This document shows positions 49,261-63,171 of a DNA stretch of 64,000 bases, piece by piece. The stretch's first letter is position 1. Each line of letters opens with the position of its first letter. The stretch covers positions 124,001 through 188,000 of the forward strand of contig WBMV01009271.1 of the NCBI GenBank assembly GCA_013396655.1. The letters run 5' to 3'. The translations under genes and the position numbers were made by a program. This stretch comes from Campylorhamphus procurvoides (Eukaryota > Chordata > Aves > Passeriformes > Dendrocolaptidae). The notes below the pieces were generated by a model, which saw only the letters and a list, made by a program, of their open reading frames with translations, ran no database searches and was not told the DNA's origin.

Positions 49261-52200
49261 CTTAAAGCAGGCTTTGGGATCAATACTGATATTTTTTAAA
49301 TACAAATTATCATACAGCAGGATGAGCTCAACATGAGTACATCAAGGGATAGTAAGAGTCATTTTCAAGCCAGATAAAAAAATCCTGTTGATTTGTTAGA
49401 CCCTGTAAATATCAATTAACTATGTATTAAAATATTTATTAACTCTTCATGTCTGGTTTTAAAGAGTGCATCATTAGTAACTAAATCTTCTTGATCAAGA
49501 TTCAAAACTCTGGTACTGCCATTGATCAGACATTTTTTTTCCCTCTGGATTGGATTTTGTGGGCTTTTTTCAGTTGGTTTTGTTCGTTAGGTGTGGGATG
49601 CCTTTTTTAATTAACAAGTTGCTATATAACGCCTCCTGAGTGCTAGTAAATACTAACTTGCAAACTAGAGGCACAAAATAAAACAAGTGTGAAGGTGCAA
49701 TAGCTAATAAAATTGTCTTGGGCATATATCTACATCTATATCTATACACACACAAAACTTGAGATGTTCAAGTGAACATCATGAATTTTAGACTGCATAA
49801 AATGGCTGAGAATGAAAACTGGAACTCTTATGAGAAGTGTGGAAAAATGCAAGGGGAAATAAAGAAACAGATGTTGCACTTACTCATAGTAAGGAATGTA
49901 TCTGTTCTGTGGAGCATTAAAGAAATCTAAAAGGCCAATTGGATGACATCAACACTTCTGAAGTTTATTTGGATTCATTTTAATAAATACCAGGTAAAGG
50001 GAGACATAATTTAGCTGTCTGAATTACTGGATTATGAATTAAATGGTTCCTTTTACCATTCTGCACTTAAACCACAGCCCTATTAAGCATAAGATTGTAA
50101 TGTGAATTTTTAAAGAATGAGAAAATACTATCAGTTCTGCAAGTGATTAAGTCTAGCCCAAAAGAACATGCAAGGCGAATGCTTCAGAAATCCTGTCTTT
50201 TTGTATAAATGATAGATCAAAGTGTTATTAGTAAAACAATATAATCCTGTTAAACCGGATCCTGGAAAAGGAGTACTGCAAGGCAGTTTAGACTCTGCGC
50301 TTCCTTAAACCACCACATTTTATTTATTTAACTTGCAGGTCCTTGCAACACTCTTACTGGCATGTACATACTTTTCTTTCCACAGGAATCACAAGACAAG
50401 ACAATCAGGTTTGTTATCAAAAAACCCTCAAACATAACAAAGATGCACACATTTTTCTCGGGCTGCAGAATAGCAGCCTCCTGGTTTTCACAGTGACAAA
50501 TTTTATAAGGATGGAAAAATTCCTGCAAATTTGTCTTCTGTTCTTCACTGAAGACTTAAAAAAAAGAGAGAAAAACCCCATACACAGATGGATGGAGATT
50601 TCTTACATGTTCCGCACCCTGTTTTGTCATCGCAGGACCACCTGCAATACTGCACTGTCCAGATAGGTGTTCTCAAAAACACCTGGGTAAGCTGTTTGCC
50701 CAAGGACTATGTACTGGAGATAAGAGGTAATTAGCAAATGAAACTATTCCTAGCACTCCTCCTTCAACATTAAGTGCAGAGCTGCTGCAGCAAGCTGGCA
50801 CCTGGTACAAGGAAATGCTAGATGTGATCATTTCAATTTACACATTCAGCAGTACATCCCATATGCTTGTCAATGTGAAAGTGTCAGTGATAACAGAGAT
50901 ACCCTAAGAAAATGCTCTGTTGAAATGCTGACATGAAGTTTTTATGTATGAAACAGACCCTCTCCTCTGGACCATCTGTAACTTCTTCCTTTTCTCATGG
51001 GGCATGTATTGGCCATAAAATCTTTTCATTAAAAAAAAAAAAAATTGAGTTTAAAGAGAAAATTATAACCCCTTAAACATCCATAAACCAAGTTTAGATA
51101 TCTAAGTATTATTCGTGTAAACACAGTACTTGCTCAGCAAGAAGTAAAAACTGCTGAGAGCCGAAAAGGTTTGCTGCAATTAGAGAAAGCAAAATTTATA
51201 ACTGTGCTGCAAAATTAAAGGAAAGTATCTGGCACTATGACTTCTATCACTATATAAAGTTAAACAAACTGGCAAAATATGACCAGTTTTGTCACCTCAC
51301 CCTGTAGTATGTTTTTCCAAGCCCATGTTTCGTGCACATCTTAAACTCACAGGTGTTTTTTTTCCAAAATGCTTTCCAATGATTTCATAGCCAGAAATTT
51401 CTTAAGTACAACAAAAGTAGGAAGCTCCTTTTGTGTGAGAAGTGACGAGTTTGCTGCATTAGGTGACCCATTAAGGCTAAGAAAGACAATGCAGAGAAGC
51501 TGAATGATTTCCTCTGCACAGTTGAGGTTTGTGAGGTGACCTTGATCATCAGAAAAGGATGATGGAGAGGGTGGAGAGAGAGAGAAACAGCATGACAAAG
51601 TTTACAAGACAGCAGTATTATTCATTATACTCCGCAAATGATCAGGCAGTGGGGTGAGAAGCAAGAGATGGAGAAAAACATTCTATGATCATGTCTTTAA
51701 AAAGGAAAGGTGGCAGAAGACAGGGAGGGAGACCTTATGGCCACAGTACTGCACTCCAAAACCTAAACATGTAACATTCTTTTAATATCCCAAGCAATGA
51801 TTCGGGAAATATCTACCAGTACTTAGTGGCAGTAGATAATTAAGAAACGTCCTTTATAATCAGGCTGCTTTGTGCATTTAAGTATTTTGGCACTTTCCTC
51901 TGAAGCTTCCAGTACTATCAGTGAAAGAAAAAAATCTGAAGGACCAAGATATAATGAGGCGATTTCCATTCCTGTAAAAGTATATGCACTCCTAAAATCC
52001 CTAACTACTTTTGAAAGGGCTAGTTTATCTGAGAAATGAAACCTTTGGAAAAATCTCGTTCCCCTCTTCAGGACAGAAATCAGATGCAACTCTGACATCT
52101 ACCCTACCATGTCTTTATAAAGACACAAAGACAGTCTTCATATTTGCACCTGTAAACCCTTGCAGGCAATTTGGGATACCCTTCACCATCTTCGTAACTA

Positions 52201-52544
52201 AATCAAGGAGAATCAGGCTGTAGATTCTCTGACTTTAGATGACAGAGTGTCACAAAAGAATATTAATAACACTAAGCGTCAAACTAGTTCTAAAGTCTGA
52301 CAAAGAATAACACTTTTTAGACCTGTTTTCCCTCTTGAAAAGACAGTGACCACTCAACTGCACAGTGGTTTCCCAAGCTTCAGTGGATGCACAGATATCA
52401 CTATTTTTTTCAGCTATTTCAGGATGAAACACTCTGACAGCTTCACCATGACCTACTTCTCTCCCACTTGTCCAATGCCCTGGTGACATGGTTCAGGGAG
52501 GTGACTGGGGGAAACTTCTTCCTAAAAAAAGAAAGACTATCTCC

Positions 52545-52680
52545 TGCCAGTCCTGATCCCAGTATCAGTTCACCTCAGGGCCACCGCAGGGGTGCCAGAA
52601 CAAGCACCCCTGGCAGGTGCAAACGTCCTCCTGCCCAGGTGCACGGAGGGCACTCGCAGCCTTGCCCTTGACAGTCTTTG
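52545..52680. other. Small GC-rich patch
   Basis: GC-rich sequence including CCACCGCAGGGGTGCC and GTGCACGGAGGGCACTCGC. It is open on both strands but matches nothing I recognise. Confidence 0.4.
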
Positions 52681-55078
52681 CAAGGTACTCTACCTACTGC
52701 AAACATCTTATGATAATTAAATCTTAATACTTTCGCTTTGCAAAGCAAACACCAGACATGGAGGAGCTGTACACGTCTCCACATGCTCCAGAGACATTCC
52801 TAAATAACTTGTCAGCAGTACTAATTGAAAGTGTGTACCATTAATATGTTAACAGCAGACATATGATCAAAAAGATGTACTTTCCATAGAAAAATGAAAT
52901 TTGTCAAGAGGGAGGAAAGAGATACATGTGGATCTATTATTGTGTATTTTTAAGCATTTATTTGGAATCTAATTTAGAAATTCCTGTTACACATTTTAAC
53001 CATCTGCTTTGTAGGTGGGTTTTTTCCTCCCTTTAAACAGCATCAAAGCTTTACATTGTCCTCATCAGAGGTACTTCAAGTCCTGATCTCCTAAACACAA
53101 CAAGCACAGAAAACAGCTGCAGTGCTTCTCTTGAAGTATCTGACTATAAGGTCTAGGTGTATATTCAAGTGACACAGGCAAAGCTGACAGTTCTAAAAAC
53201 AGACTTAATAGTTTAGGTTGCAGACATGCTATTGTGTTGTCAGCAGAATAAGCATTCTTGTAACCTTCAATACTTTGGTTGAAGAAACCAAGAAAGTTGA
53301 GCTTGAAAAACAGAGGAAAAACAAAATTAAGTATTCTAAGTCTAGGAAAGTTAAGTCTACTATCATCAAAAGAAGAACATCTACCTATCCTGCAGATCTT
53401 ATATAGGAGGCATGACTTTACAAATGCTCAAAGAATAAAAATGAAATTTTATCTGAGCATATATGTACACACTGTCAAAATATTTATCTATAAGAACAAA
53501 AATACCTGATTTTAAGCTCAAACTATGCAGGTAATTTGTGCAAAAATTGATTCTTAATGAAGGGTATATATTTCTGTAGGTAATACAAATGGGAATTGAT
53601 TCCAGAGGCTTTTATTCCAATACCCCCTTCACTTCTAATTCTCCCAGCATAACTGAGAACTATTTTCATGGAACAGCAGTTCTAAATAAACTGGATACTG
53701 GAGACAAGAACTGTATGTCTAAACATGCTTTCATACCTAAAATATGAAATATCATGCAGTAAACGTAGCACCTTTCGGCCATTTAAATAGTTAACTAGCA
53801 TAAATAAATAAATATGAAAAAGTCTTTTTAGTAACAAATTTTTTAGTTAACAAGCTTCTAAGTAAAAGCCAACCTCATGCAGACCAAACCAAGGTACCAA
53901 AAAAAGTGCAGTCTTTTTACAGAGCTATTGTTAATACTCACGAGAATCGCTTGTGAGCGGTTAACTAACATCACACCATGCTGCAAAAAATTCTCAAAAT
54001 CTTCAACAATGAGATTTCCTTGTGTTATTTCTTCATAGTGCCATTGGTAACAATTCATTGGCCCTTATCAGAGGAGAGTTCCCATTTTCTATCATTCCAT
54101 TTCAACCTGCCTAATCACTTGAACAAAAGTATTTTATGTAAAATGATTCCTTTAGTTGCCTTAGCTACAAATCCCTGCAGTACTGTAAAACTGAAATCTA
54201 CTCACGTAAGTTAGGAATAATTAGGACCCAAAATTAAGCCAAACACAAAGTTAATTCAAACAGTCAGCTGCTGTCATTTAAATGGTTAGAGAGTTTTATT
54301 GTTGCTTAATATTTTTGAATGCTGCTAAATGCACCTTTTCTTTTCTTCTCAGTTAGGATCTGATCCCTTATTCCACATGGAAATAGGATCAAGGGAATAA
54401 ATTTTGGTCAGGTCACAATCAAACATACCTTGACCAAAGATCTTCTTTACTTAAGTTTTTCCCTGTTATTGTCACTAGATTTTTCTATTTTAATTTTTAA
54501 TGAACAACATTAAAAAAAAATAAAAAGAACCAAAACAGAAGAAACTCTGATGTAAATAAAGTCAGAATTATTGAGTTTGTTACAAATGGCATTAATATGA
54601 TGACAAATTTCTAATAGCAAATATTCAGAAAATCTCTCTTCCTACTTCAAACACCTTCTGTAAAAAGAAGGCAGTACAGAAATACAGTTAAAAATGGCCA
54701 CATGACAAATCCAAGAGCTAATGCAACAGAGGTAAGGTTAAATATCCTAACTGGAGTTGTTGTCAGGACTGAGTTAGGACTCTGTTGATTTAACACTGTG
54801 AAATTCAAAATAATTTACACAACAAATTAATTGTTATACTGCAATATATAAAATATAAAATAATTGCTATATTACTAGATTACAGTGTAAGTGGTAAAGG
54901 AAAGACTGCTGGCTAGACGTCTTTCTTGCCGGTTTTCTGTCAGCACTTAGTTTACACTGCAGAACAAAACACCATTTACCATAAATCCTTCAAGACAGTT
55001 TGCATATGGATGACTTCCAGACTTCTGTATTGTGCATTTTTAAAAATGTACAGATGCTTTTTATAGATATGAAGTTAT

Positions 55079-55092
55079 ACATATATATATAT
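55079..55092. repeat. Short AT microsatellite
   Basis: A run of alternating A and T (ACATATATATATATCT) in AT-rich intron. Similar shorter runs occur near 39434 and 48004. Confidence 0.6.
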
Positions 55093-55548
55093 CTTTACAC
55101 TAGCATAAAGATAGAGATGATTTAAAGTGTATTACTAATCAGGATTTGAACTGAAGGCCTAAGCCAAACAATTTATGCATGATATGCAACCCTGATATGG
55201 GTTGAGTTTTTCTCCAGCTGGTGCATTAATACATGAAGTGATGTTTTGTGGACTCTATCCGTCTTTATGGGTAATAATCCACACCACAAACCACCCATTT
55301 GCCCTCTAGTACTTTCCATGCTTCACTCTTCACGCATGCCAGTTTCATCTGTTGCAAACTAAATGATGCAAAAGCGTAAGCAGCAAACTGTTCAGTTTTG
55401 TTTACTAAAAGTATATTCATCATAAGCCACTAGAAAGCATGATCTGTTCTCAGCCACATTTTTCCAATAGTCTTTCAATGGTAAATGTTACAATGGTGCG
55501 AAATAAATCCCAACTTAATTCTTTAACATTTTGTAATTATTAAAAAGA

Positions 55549-55559
55549 GGGGGGGGGGG
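55549..55559. repeat. Poly-G tract (G11)
   Basis: Eleven consecutive Gs inside AT-rich sequence, likely length-polymorphic. No gene context. Confidence 0.85.
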
Positions 55560-58500
55560 AAGGGTAATATTAAAGGCTATCAACAAGCCTGAGTTAGAGA
55601 AAATAACTAGGGCAGCTCAATAAGAGAAATTAATGTGAAATACTGTGGAAAGCAGATCAAGTCACATGGACAGACAAACAGGATCAGTGGCAAGCAGGCA
55701 AATCCGACTGAAGCTCATTTGAAAAATGGTTAAAATGGAGGTAACATGAAATAGCACTGAAGTCTATAGAAGACAAACATTTGTCATTGCTTGTACAACC
55801 AAAAATGCAGCACATGACTAATCTGGTTTCAGTGCCAACTTCCTCTCAGGTTTCTTAAATTAATTACTGAATTCAAATTTACCAGGAAAATTGCTCAAAC
55901 AGCACCTTGCATTAATTGTACTTTCTGCTGGAAGAGAACAAATCTACCTAACTCCTGAGAGAGATATCACAATTCCTGACAAGGGAGAACACAAAAGCCA
56001 GCTTTCCTTCCATCATCAAGATCCCTCATAAAACTCACTGAGTGCTGTATCCAACAACTGAAAGTTATATGGTCCCCCTGGGTTTCTCACATGTATGGGT
56101 TGCTCAGGCAACAGATGAAAAAAAATGCATTTTCCTTCCCAGCTAGTCTCCCACACACATCTTTTATACACCAGAAAAAAGTCAGGGATTATTATACTCG
56201 TATAAATAGAAAAAACAAAAAGAATGAAACATTTCCAGCCACCTGGACTGGTCCAAGCTCAGAAGGAACAATCAAGGAATCTCCCCTACCACCATCAGCA
56301 CCCTCACGTACATTTTCGTGGGGTGCTTTAATGTCACTGGGACATGGTTGAATCGTCTCCCTGACTGAAAGAAGGAGCCATAAACTGAGCTAACATTTGT
56401 ACAACTCTGTTTCTTTATACTTCAAAAGAAAGTGAGGAGATAGAGATTACAGCAACACAAAGAGTTCCAGCACAATTGGGTTTTGAAAGCCAGTGAAGTA
56501 GTTCAAGACTTTCTGAAAGGGCAGAAATTTGGGACAACTTAAGCAATAGGATTTTTTCAGCTTCTACCTATAAGTACTGCATATTCAATTTATCATATTA
56601 TGTCTGAGGATTTCAGGTACAGCTCACTTAGAGAGTCATCCATGCAAAATAGATCCTATATTAAAAATGTAAAAAATGTAGTATTCCCCCCCAAAAAAAA
56701 TGGAATTATTATTGGAAAAGTATCCAGCATTCATGAGTCTCACTTGAAATGCCAATCTAAACATAATAAATTACAAAACAAAAAAAAAATCAGAAGGAAT
56801 AACTATAAATATTCTACTAAACAACCAACATTAACTAGTACACACAATGCTAACTAACCACTGCAAAAGCCCAGCTTTTAAGCATCTCTTCCACACTGTA
56901 AGGAGCTCCTAGATTATTAAGTGCATTTATGATGGAAGTATGGATGGACAAGCCAAGAACGTTTCTCTGTGATTCATTTTATCTTCTCTTCCTCTCATAA
57001 CAATCTGGAACAGTCTCACAAACACGGAAGCAGGCACATACATGAAACATGGATCACAGCTGTTTGCGTCAGGCCTTTTTCTATAGTGCTTTCATTCTAC
57101 ACACACTTCCTGCTATCAACACACCTATACAATACACAGTTAGCACAAATGGTATTACTTTCTGTGCCATTTACTCACAGAGGTAGACCATGAGCATCAG
57201 CAGATCTGCTTGCAAGTATAAAACCCATTATGTGCTTGTAGAACTTGGCAACAAATATTAAATCTAAAATCATTATACTTTATGATAATTTTTATAATCT
57301 GATCATAAGGACACTAAATGCAATAAGAAAGCCAGTGCTGAGGCATTCATTGATATCAGAGGCTTCAGGCAGTTACACTTTCATTCTACACTATGATCTG
57401 AAAGTACAATATAAAAACAATGATGTTAAAACTATATAAAAATCCTTGTTACTAAGACAAGCAGTATTCTTCCACTCAACAAAAAACAGGAATGAAAAAT
57501 AATTATTTTTTTAAAATACAACTCTTAATAAAAACATTTTTGTTTCTCATATGTACTAACAAAATACATTTTGGTTTTCTTTAAAAGACATGTATGTCCA
57601 AATTCTGCTGTTGTGTTCCTGGAAAGGTACCTTATCATAGCAAACTAATCTAAAATATACACAGATTTATATTTAACAAAAGAAAAGCTCCTTAGGCAAT
57701 GATGTCAGTGAAGCTGAAGGTTAAGTCCATCCCCTCTCACTGCAATGGTCACCTGCATGGTTCACCTTGCCCACTGAGACCTATCAAGGTCAAAGCAACT
57801 AAAGACAGTAAACTCAAGGAGCAGCATTAGAAGGCGCTGAAAAAACAGCATCTATCTATTCTATCATTTTACACATTACAGGGTTCTCTTGAATACAGAG
57901 CTCAGGAATATGCAAAATCTCCACTCGGAGAATGTTTTTCACTAACTGAGAAGACAGCATATCAGAAGAGTAATACTACTACTCATCTCATAGTAACTAT
58001 GGATTTATACTCTTTTTTTTCTTGCTTAAAATTTAAGACTCTTACATTAACATTTCCTAGCAAATTCTCATTTAAATGTTAGTATAGCATTTAAAATGGT
58101 TCTTCATGCATCCATCTACATGGTGGTTCTTCTACATTTTAAAATAGTGGTAGTTTGTTTTGGTTTCAAAAATGTAATGTTACAGCACAGAGTCCTGCAG
58201 ACCTCACTGCTCAGGGAATTTATAAAAGGATATTCACTGCCAGCATGTAAAGTATCTTTGGATTTTCCGAGCAGTCTGTCAATCTTTACTACCTGGAAAT
58301 GCAATTGAAAACCTTAACAGACATTCCTCTTTAAGAAAAATTATAGTGTTGCCATTTAGATCAATTTCCTTTTTAGAAAATATGCCGGACCTACATCTCC
58401 CTCAGTAAAGGAAAAAGAGATGTCCCAGATAAGTATGCACCAGAATATCCCACTGAAAAATGGCATGACCTACCAGGACAGAAAAGGATGTGCTTATGGA

Positions 58501-59689
58501 TGCTTTGCAAACTCTGTAAAGCAAGTAGTTTCTACTAACTGGGGTGTTTCACAGAGCTCCCACTGTGATAAATTCCCAGGACAGAAATTAAATTAGTGCT
58601 CCTGTTTGCTCTTGCGTGACTCCATAATGGATTTCACTCTTTGTAGAACCTAAATACACTAATTAACAGAAGTTGATTTCTACTCAAGTCCAGAGTACAA
58701 ATCTAGGGTTTTTTTGTTTTTATACTGAGCAAAATCCTACTAATACCTCCTAGTAAATGTGTAGGAAAATTGATGTGCTTTCACAGTTTGTCCAGTACCT
58801 GTGCCATACTTAGACACTCCATGTCTGAGTGGCTTGACAGGAAGCTGAAGATCTGAAGCCATACACTAAAATAGCAAATATCTTTGTAGTGGTCCAACGT
58901 ACATTATTGGTATTTATTATGTCTCTGCTTTAGTAAATGCACTAACGTTGAATAAGCACTTAAAACTGCTTCCAATTTAACACTCAGCTCTTTGGCTGGC
59001 ATAAGTGAAATTTATAAGAAAATATCTTTCTCTGTAATGTTCATTAAACATCAACAAACATTAAACAAACATTCAGAAGCAAAGACAGGTTGGATTTCTT
59101 TAAAAAACATTAATTCCATTTAGGAAAAGGGAATTAAATAGATAATGAAAGCATGATGCTCCTTCCTTTGTACAAAGCATAGATAATAATTCATAAGAAA
59201 ATGAATTAAAATTGTATTAAGGCTTGATTAAAACAGAATGTAAGCAAAGAAAATTATTTCAGTGCTTCCCAAGCATTTGTGCTTTTCAAGCAGGAGAGAA
59301 TAAAAACAAACAGCATCAAAAGCTAGTCAAAAAGGTGGACTTTGTAAGCAAGATAAGGCTTAAAATATCGAAACCTGCACAGTCCAAAAACCAATCTTCA
59401 CCAGAATGTTTAGCTCTGACATCTTTTTTTCATATGTATACTAGTGTATCTGTCTTAACTTGCTTGAAGAGAAACCAATAATATGTATAATAAGCTTTCT
59501 ACTCTGGTTTGCTATGGAAACAAGGCATGTGTGATCTCACTCTCTGACTTTCTGTATTTTCTCAGATAATTTTTAACTTGTTGGATGATTTCACCTAATT
59601 AGGAAGGGGGAAAAAAAAGCAAAGAAAAAAGAGGTGGTGTCAAAAGTAATTAATTTCCTGGAGTTCATATGAAACAGGTAAGTAAAGGT

Positions 59690-59865
59690 GTGGGACTCAA
59701 CTGCATGGAACGGGCAGGAGCACGGAGCCTCCCCTTCTGAGAGACCAGAGAGCCATAATGGCAGTGGCAACAGGCTCTGGCACAGCCGCAGAGGGAGCTC
59801 CGTCTTTCCCCAGGCACGAGGCCAGGACTCACACAGCTGCCTGCCCAGGTCTGAACCAAACTACT
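59690..59865. other. Small GC-rich patch
   Basis: About 175 bp with five CpGs, flanked by AT-rich intron. It ends in CTGCCCAG|GTCTGA on the plus strand, a weak donor-like match. No coding or repeat identity was found. Confidence 0.4.
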
Positions 59866-60476
59866 TTCCAAGGTAGTCCTTTCAATCTGCCTTTTTTAGT
59901 AGAATTGCAGTTTTAAAGACATGTCTATAGTACAATATGCTAGAAAAAGGGGCAGAAAAATACTTTCAGAAATGGCGTTAATATTCAAGCTCATGACTTC
60001 AGCTTTTCATTCCATTTTCTAACCTTTCATCTTTTCCTTGTTTAGGGCCGCAATGCTCACTGTTGATGGCAATAACAACATTTTCCAAACCTCTACACAG
60101 CAATATTGACCTGCTGTTGATCAAATGTATCAGCAGCGTGTAATAACTCAGTGTGGTTTTCCCATCCAGCTGCCGGCACTTGTCTGTTCCAGGTGCATTT
60201 TAACTGAAGGAAGGGACGGCTTCAAAAGCAATCCCATCCGGACTGCATAGCCAGGAAAAACAAAGCAAACCCAAGACCTTCTTAGCTGAAAACATTATTC
60301 CTGTTTGGATAGACAACACTAAAATAAAATTACAGCCTTCGTATAACTGTGCCTTCTTGCTAATTCCCAGGTGAGTTAAAGTTAAGGCACTGTGAGAGTA
60401 ATGAAGCCTTTTCTTGATTGGAAAATGTTTCATTATACGAACAAATGAATCACTTGTCCACACCCAGGATCTTTTT

Positions 60477-60491
60477 CCCCCGCCCCCCCCC
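60477..60491. repeat. Interrupted poly-C tract
   Basis: Five Cs, one G, then nine Cs on the plus strand, giving a G-rich tract on the ADGRL2 sense strand. Simple-sequence expansion is the likely origin. Confidence 0.8.
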
Positions 60492-63083
60492 ACTTTCTCT
60501 CTGTTTAACTGTACGGAAACACTAAAATGTAAGAGCAGGGAATTCAGACAGGTTTTATCTCCCCCACTGACTGCAATAACCTGCACGTACACATAAGATT
60601 TCTATAAAAAAAAGTAACTTCCAAGGAAGAGAATTAAAGATTTTCTTATTTCTACCAAAAAGTTAGATGCTCTTATTTTAACCTTTGTTCATGTTCATAC
60701 TTCCAGGCATGAAGTGCTACTAAAGCATGTTATACTTGGCATCTCTTATTACTGAAGCAGAAGGCAATGTAATCTTGTGAGAAAGTGTAATAATGCGGTA
60801 TTCATTTTGCTTCTGTGGCTGGAAGCCAACTCTATATTAATATTCATTTCCAGTATACAGAGCCACAGTATTTCATTTATTTTAAGAATTTACAATTAAT
60901 TTGGTATGATTCTGTTATCTGCTCCCAATTTCCTTTCCTGTTTCTTTTAGCTGAAAAAGCAGCTCTTTTATAGACTTAAAAAAAGTAAATTCACAACTGA
61001 AGCATCAAAAGATTGCTACTGGCTACTAAAAGTAAGAAAAACAGGGACAGAACAGAATGAACTCGAAATATTACAGATGACAATGAAAATTAACTTCCTG
61101 CAAATAGCAAAAATTCAATCTGCAGAGGTTCTCCGTTGACTTTTTTCCTTTCCAAACTCTGCAGATAAAACACTCTCTTACAGCATGCTGCTTGAAACTG
61201 TAACCAAATCACAGAAAGTTGTTTGTCCATTTTTCCATTATGCTTTCAAATGTTTTCAACCACCACATAGCACTAAACTGCAAGTACCTGAATCTCTGTA
61301 ACATGCACTAGATATAGGGATTTAAAACAATTGCAATAATTTAAAAAATTCTTTAGTATTTTAAAACTCCAGAAAAAAACCCAGATGTCTCTACTACATA
61401 GTCTACACCTTTGGTTTCAAGTAGTGCAACCACTTTTGCAGTGCAAGTGCATTTATAATTAACACCATTTATTACCAAACCAGCCAGCCATAAAGTTTAT
61501 AATTCCAATCTCCTAATCTGCATTTACCTTTCTTACCTGTGAGAGAGGCTGAAAAGCATTTTACCTTCCAGCTGTTCGTACCTACTTTTCTACAAAAATA
61601 AGATCATACCCAAGTCTGCAGACTCAACAGACACCAAGAGAGCAGTCAGTACAACAGATAGATCAGAAATCCCATTAAGAAACCATCCAAGATCTGTAGT
61701 GCACTGTGGGAAATGCCAGTTTTCTAATATATCCTGGCAATATTTAAGAAGAAAGAGGGGAGGAACGGGAAATTGACTGTGAAAGCTATTTAAGTTAAAT
61801 GAGACTTGCCCATGTTCAGAAACCTTTGTGAAGGCTCTGAGGACACACTCCCTGAGAGATGTGTATGCTCACACATGCAGATAACAACTTATTTCAGCAG
61901 AGCTTGTCTGTCAATGAGCACGACCCAAGCCATGTTAGTCTAGAATAAAATCTTATAAAAATACACAGTGAGCGCGGAAGACCATATACAATACTTAAAT
62001 TTTTAATCTTAGGTTTTGCTATTTTTGGGGACTTGTTATTTATATAATAGATCCCTTTTATTTATATAGATTTGGGAAAGAAGAGAGGTGGAGGCAGAGT
62101 AACTTTCCTGCAGTATTTCTGAAATTTAGCCTTAGAAATTCAAAGACTTTTGACATGGTAAGGTATGTATCTGCTTTAAAAGCTGTCAAGTTCACACCAC
62201 AGATGCACCAAGAAACCCTACATATTATATACTGATTACTGAATAATGTGAGATGCTATTTTATTACTAAACCAATCTTTTCACCTGCAATCAAATCAAA
62301 ATACTTGCACTCAGAAATCACCTCAAGTTCTATATGAATTTTTGTAATTAAGCATTCACAGACCATCATGTTTTCCCATTCTTTCATTTGTGTTTCTGCT
62401 TATTAAAAGGGCCACAAGAACAGCTGGGGAGATAGACTAACTAGATAAAGTAAAATTTATGAAGAAATACAGATAAAGAATAGATAAGGCAACTTTTTAA
62501 AAAATCTTTTTCCTTCCTCATCTCTTTGATTTAAGAGCTATTTTAAAACCCTCTGATAGTAGTGAAGTATTTTTCCCTTTTCTAAAAAAAGCAAAAGTAT
62601 TTTCAAGTAGATGCTATTTCTGTATGAACTTTGAGTTTTATTTCCTGAAATTCAACTTGCATAGTTCTAATATTAATGAAGTGTTTGCCATTTCATTTTC
62701 AGGAGGTCAAAATAGAAAAGTAAAACAGGTATTTAATTTCCACTATTTAGTTGTTTAATATCACATTTAATGTATCTATAAATGCCTTCTAAATGGTTGT
62801 GCAATGACAAGAGAAAAAGGAAGAATAGGAAAAATCCAAAAATAAGGTACCTACCATCATTTCAGTTGCCTGAACATTCAATTTAAACATATGACACTAT
62901 CAAAACCAAAAAATAAATTTTCCTTTTTTTCATTAAAAAGGGACAATTTGAGTTTTATAAATTAAACCCAGAATAAGCTATAGATACATTTAGTCTGACA
63001 TCCTTAAACTTCAAGTCATCTAACACAAATGAATGTACAGTGCATTTAACTCATCTGCAAACTCAAGTGAAAAATAAACTAAA

Positions 63084-63089
63084 GTTTAC
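63084..63089 (-). promoter_or_regulatory. ADGRL2: 5' splice site of the signal-peptide exon
   Basis: GAAG|GTAAAC on the minus strand. It splits the glycine codon after its first base, in phase with the lectin exon. Confidence 0.85.
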
Positions 63090-63162
63090 CTTCAGTACAC
63101 TGCAGGAAGCTGATAATGAGCAGAAACCAAAAACTTTGCATTCTGCAGCCAGAAGACACCAT
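63090..63162 (-). CDS. ADGRL2: Latrophilin-2, first coding exon (signal peptide)
   Basis: This exon encodes the N-terminus of latrophilin-2, an adhesion G-protein-coupled receptor that acts at the cell surface and at synapses, where the family binds teneurins and FLRT proteins. Read on the minus strand it gives 24 complete codons plus the first G of a glycine codon. The peptide begins MVSSGCRM, continues with a hydrophobic core (FWFLLIISFL) and ends CTE-G, a typical secretory signal peptide. It closely resembles the mammalian ADGRL2 leader as I remember it. The ATG at 63162-63160 has A at -3 and G at +4, a strong Kozak context, which supports this start. The donor GAAG|GTAAAC places the exon end at 63090 in phase 1. 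That phase matches the lectin exon at 9079-9292, where G+GT rebuilds the glycine. The leader resembles ADGRL2 more than ADGRL1 or ADGRL3. Cleavage is expected near Gly25. Confidence 0.93.
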
Positions 63163-63171
63163 TATTGATCC
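63163..63171 (-). other. ADGRL2: 5' UTR part of the ADGRL2 start-codon exon
   Basis: Nine bases (GGATCAATA) lie between the splice acceptor TTCTTACAG and the ATG. They are in frame with the ATG and contain no stop. If the acceptor is real, most of the 5' UTR lies in one or more exons beyond the right edge of the window. Confidence 0.75.

Larger units (their letters stand above)
53000..59600 (-). other. ADGRL2: Intron block with nothing distinctive
   Basis: AT-rich intron containing only simple tracts (ATAA units near 53799, an AT run at 55079, G11 at 55549) and a weak imperfect hairpin at 54403-54438 (TTTGGTCA...TGACCAAA). No gene or transposon was recognised. Confidence 0.6.
9293..63089 (-). 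other. ADGRL2: 53.8-kb intron between ADGRL2 signal-peptide and lectin exons
   Basis: The intron starts with GTAAAC after the signal-peptide exon and ends with a long T-rich tract plus AAG before the lectin exon. It is a phase-1 intron. It is AT-rich and has almost no recognisable interspersed repeats. The GC-rich patches, hairpins, G-quadruplex motifs and tandem duplications inside it are listed separately. No other protein-coding exon could be supported on either strand. Confidence 0.92.

Noticed and set aside
54403..54438. Imperfect hairpin TTTGGTCA-GGT...ACC-TTGACCAAA
   Set aside because: The stem is interrupted by a bulge with a 13-base loop. This is common by chance in 64 kb.
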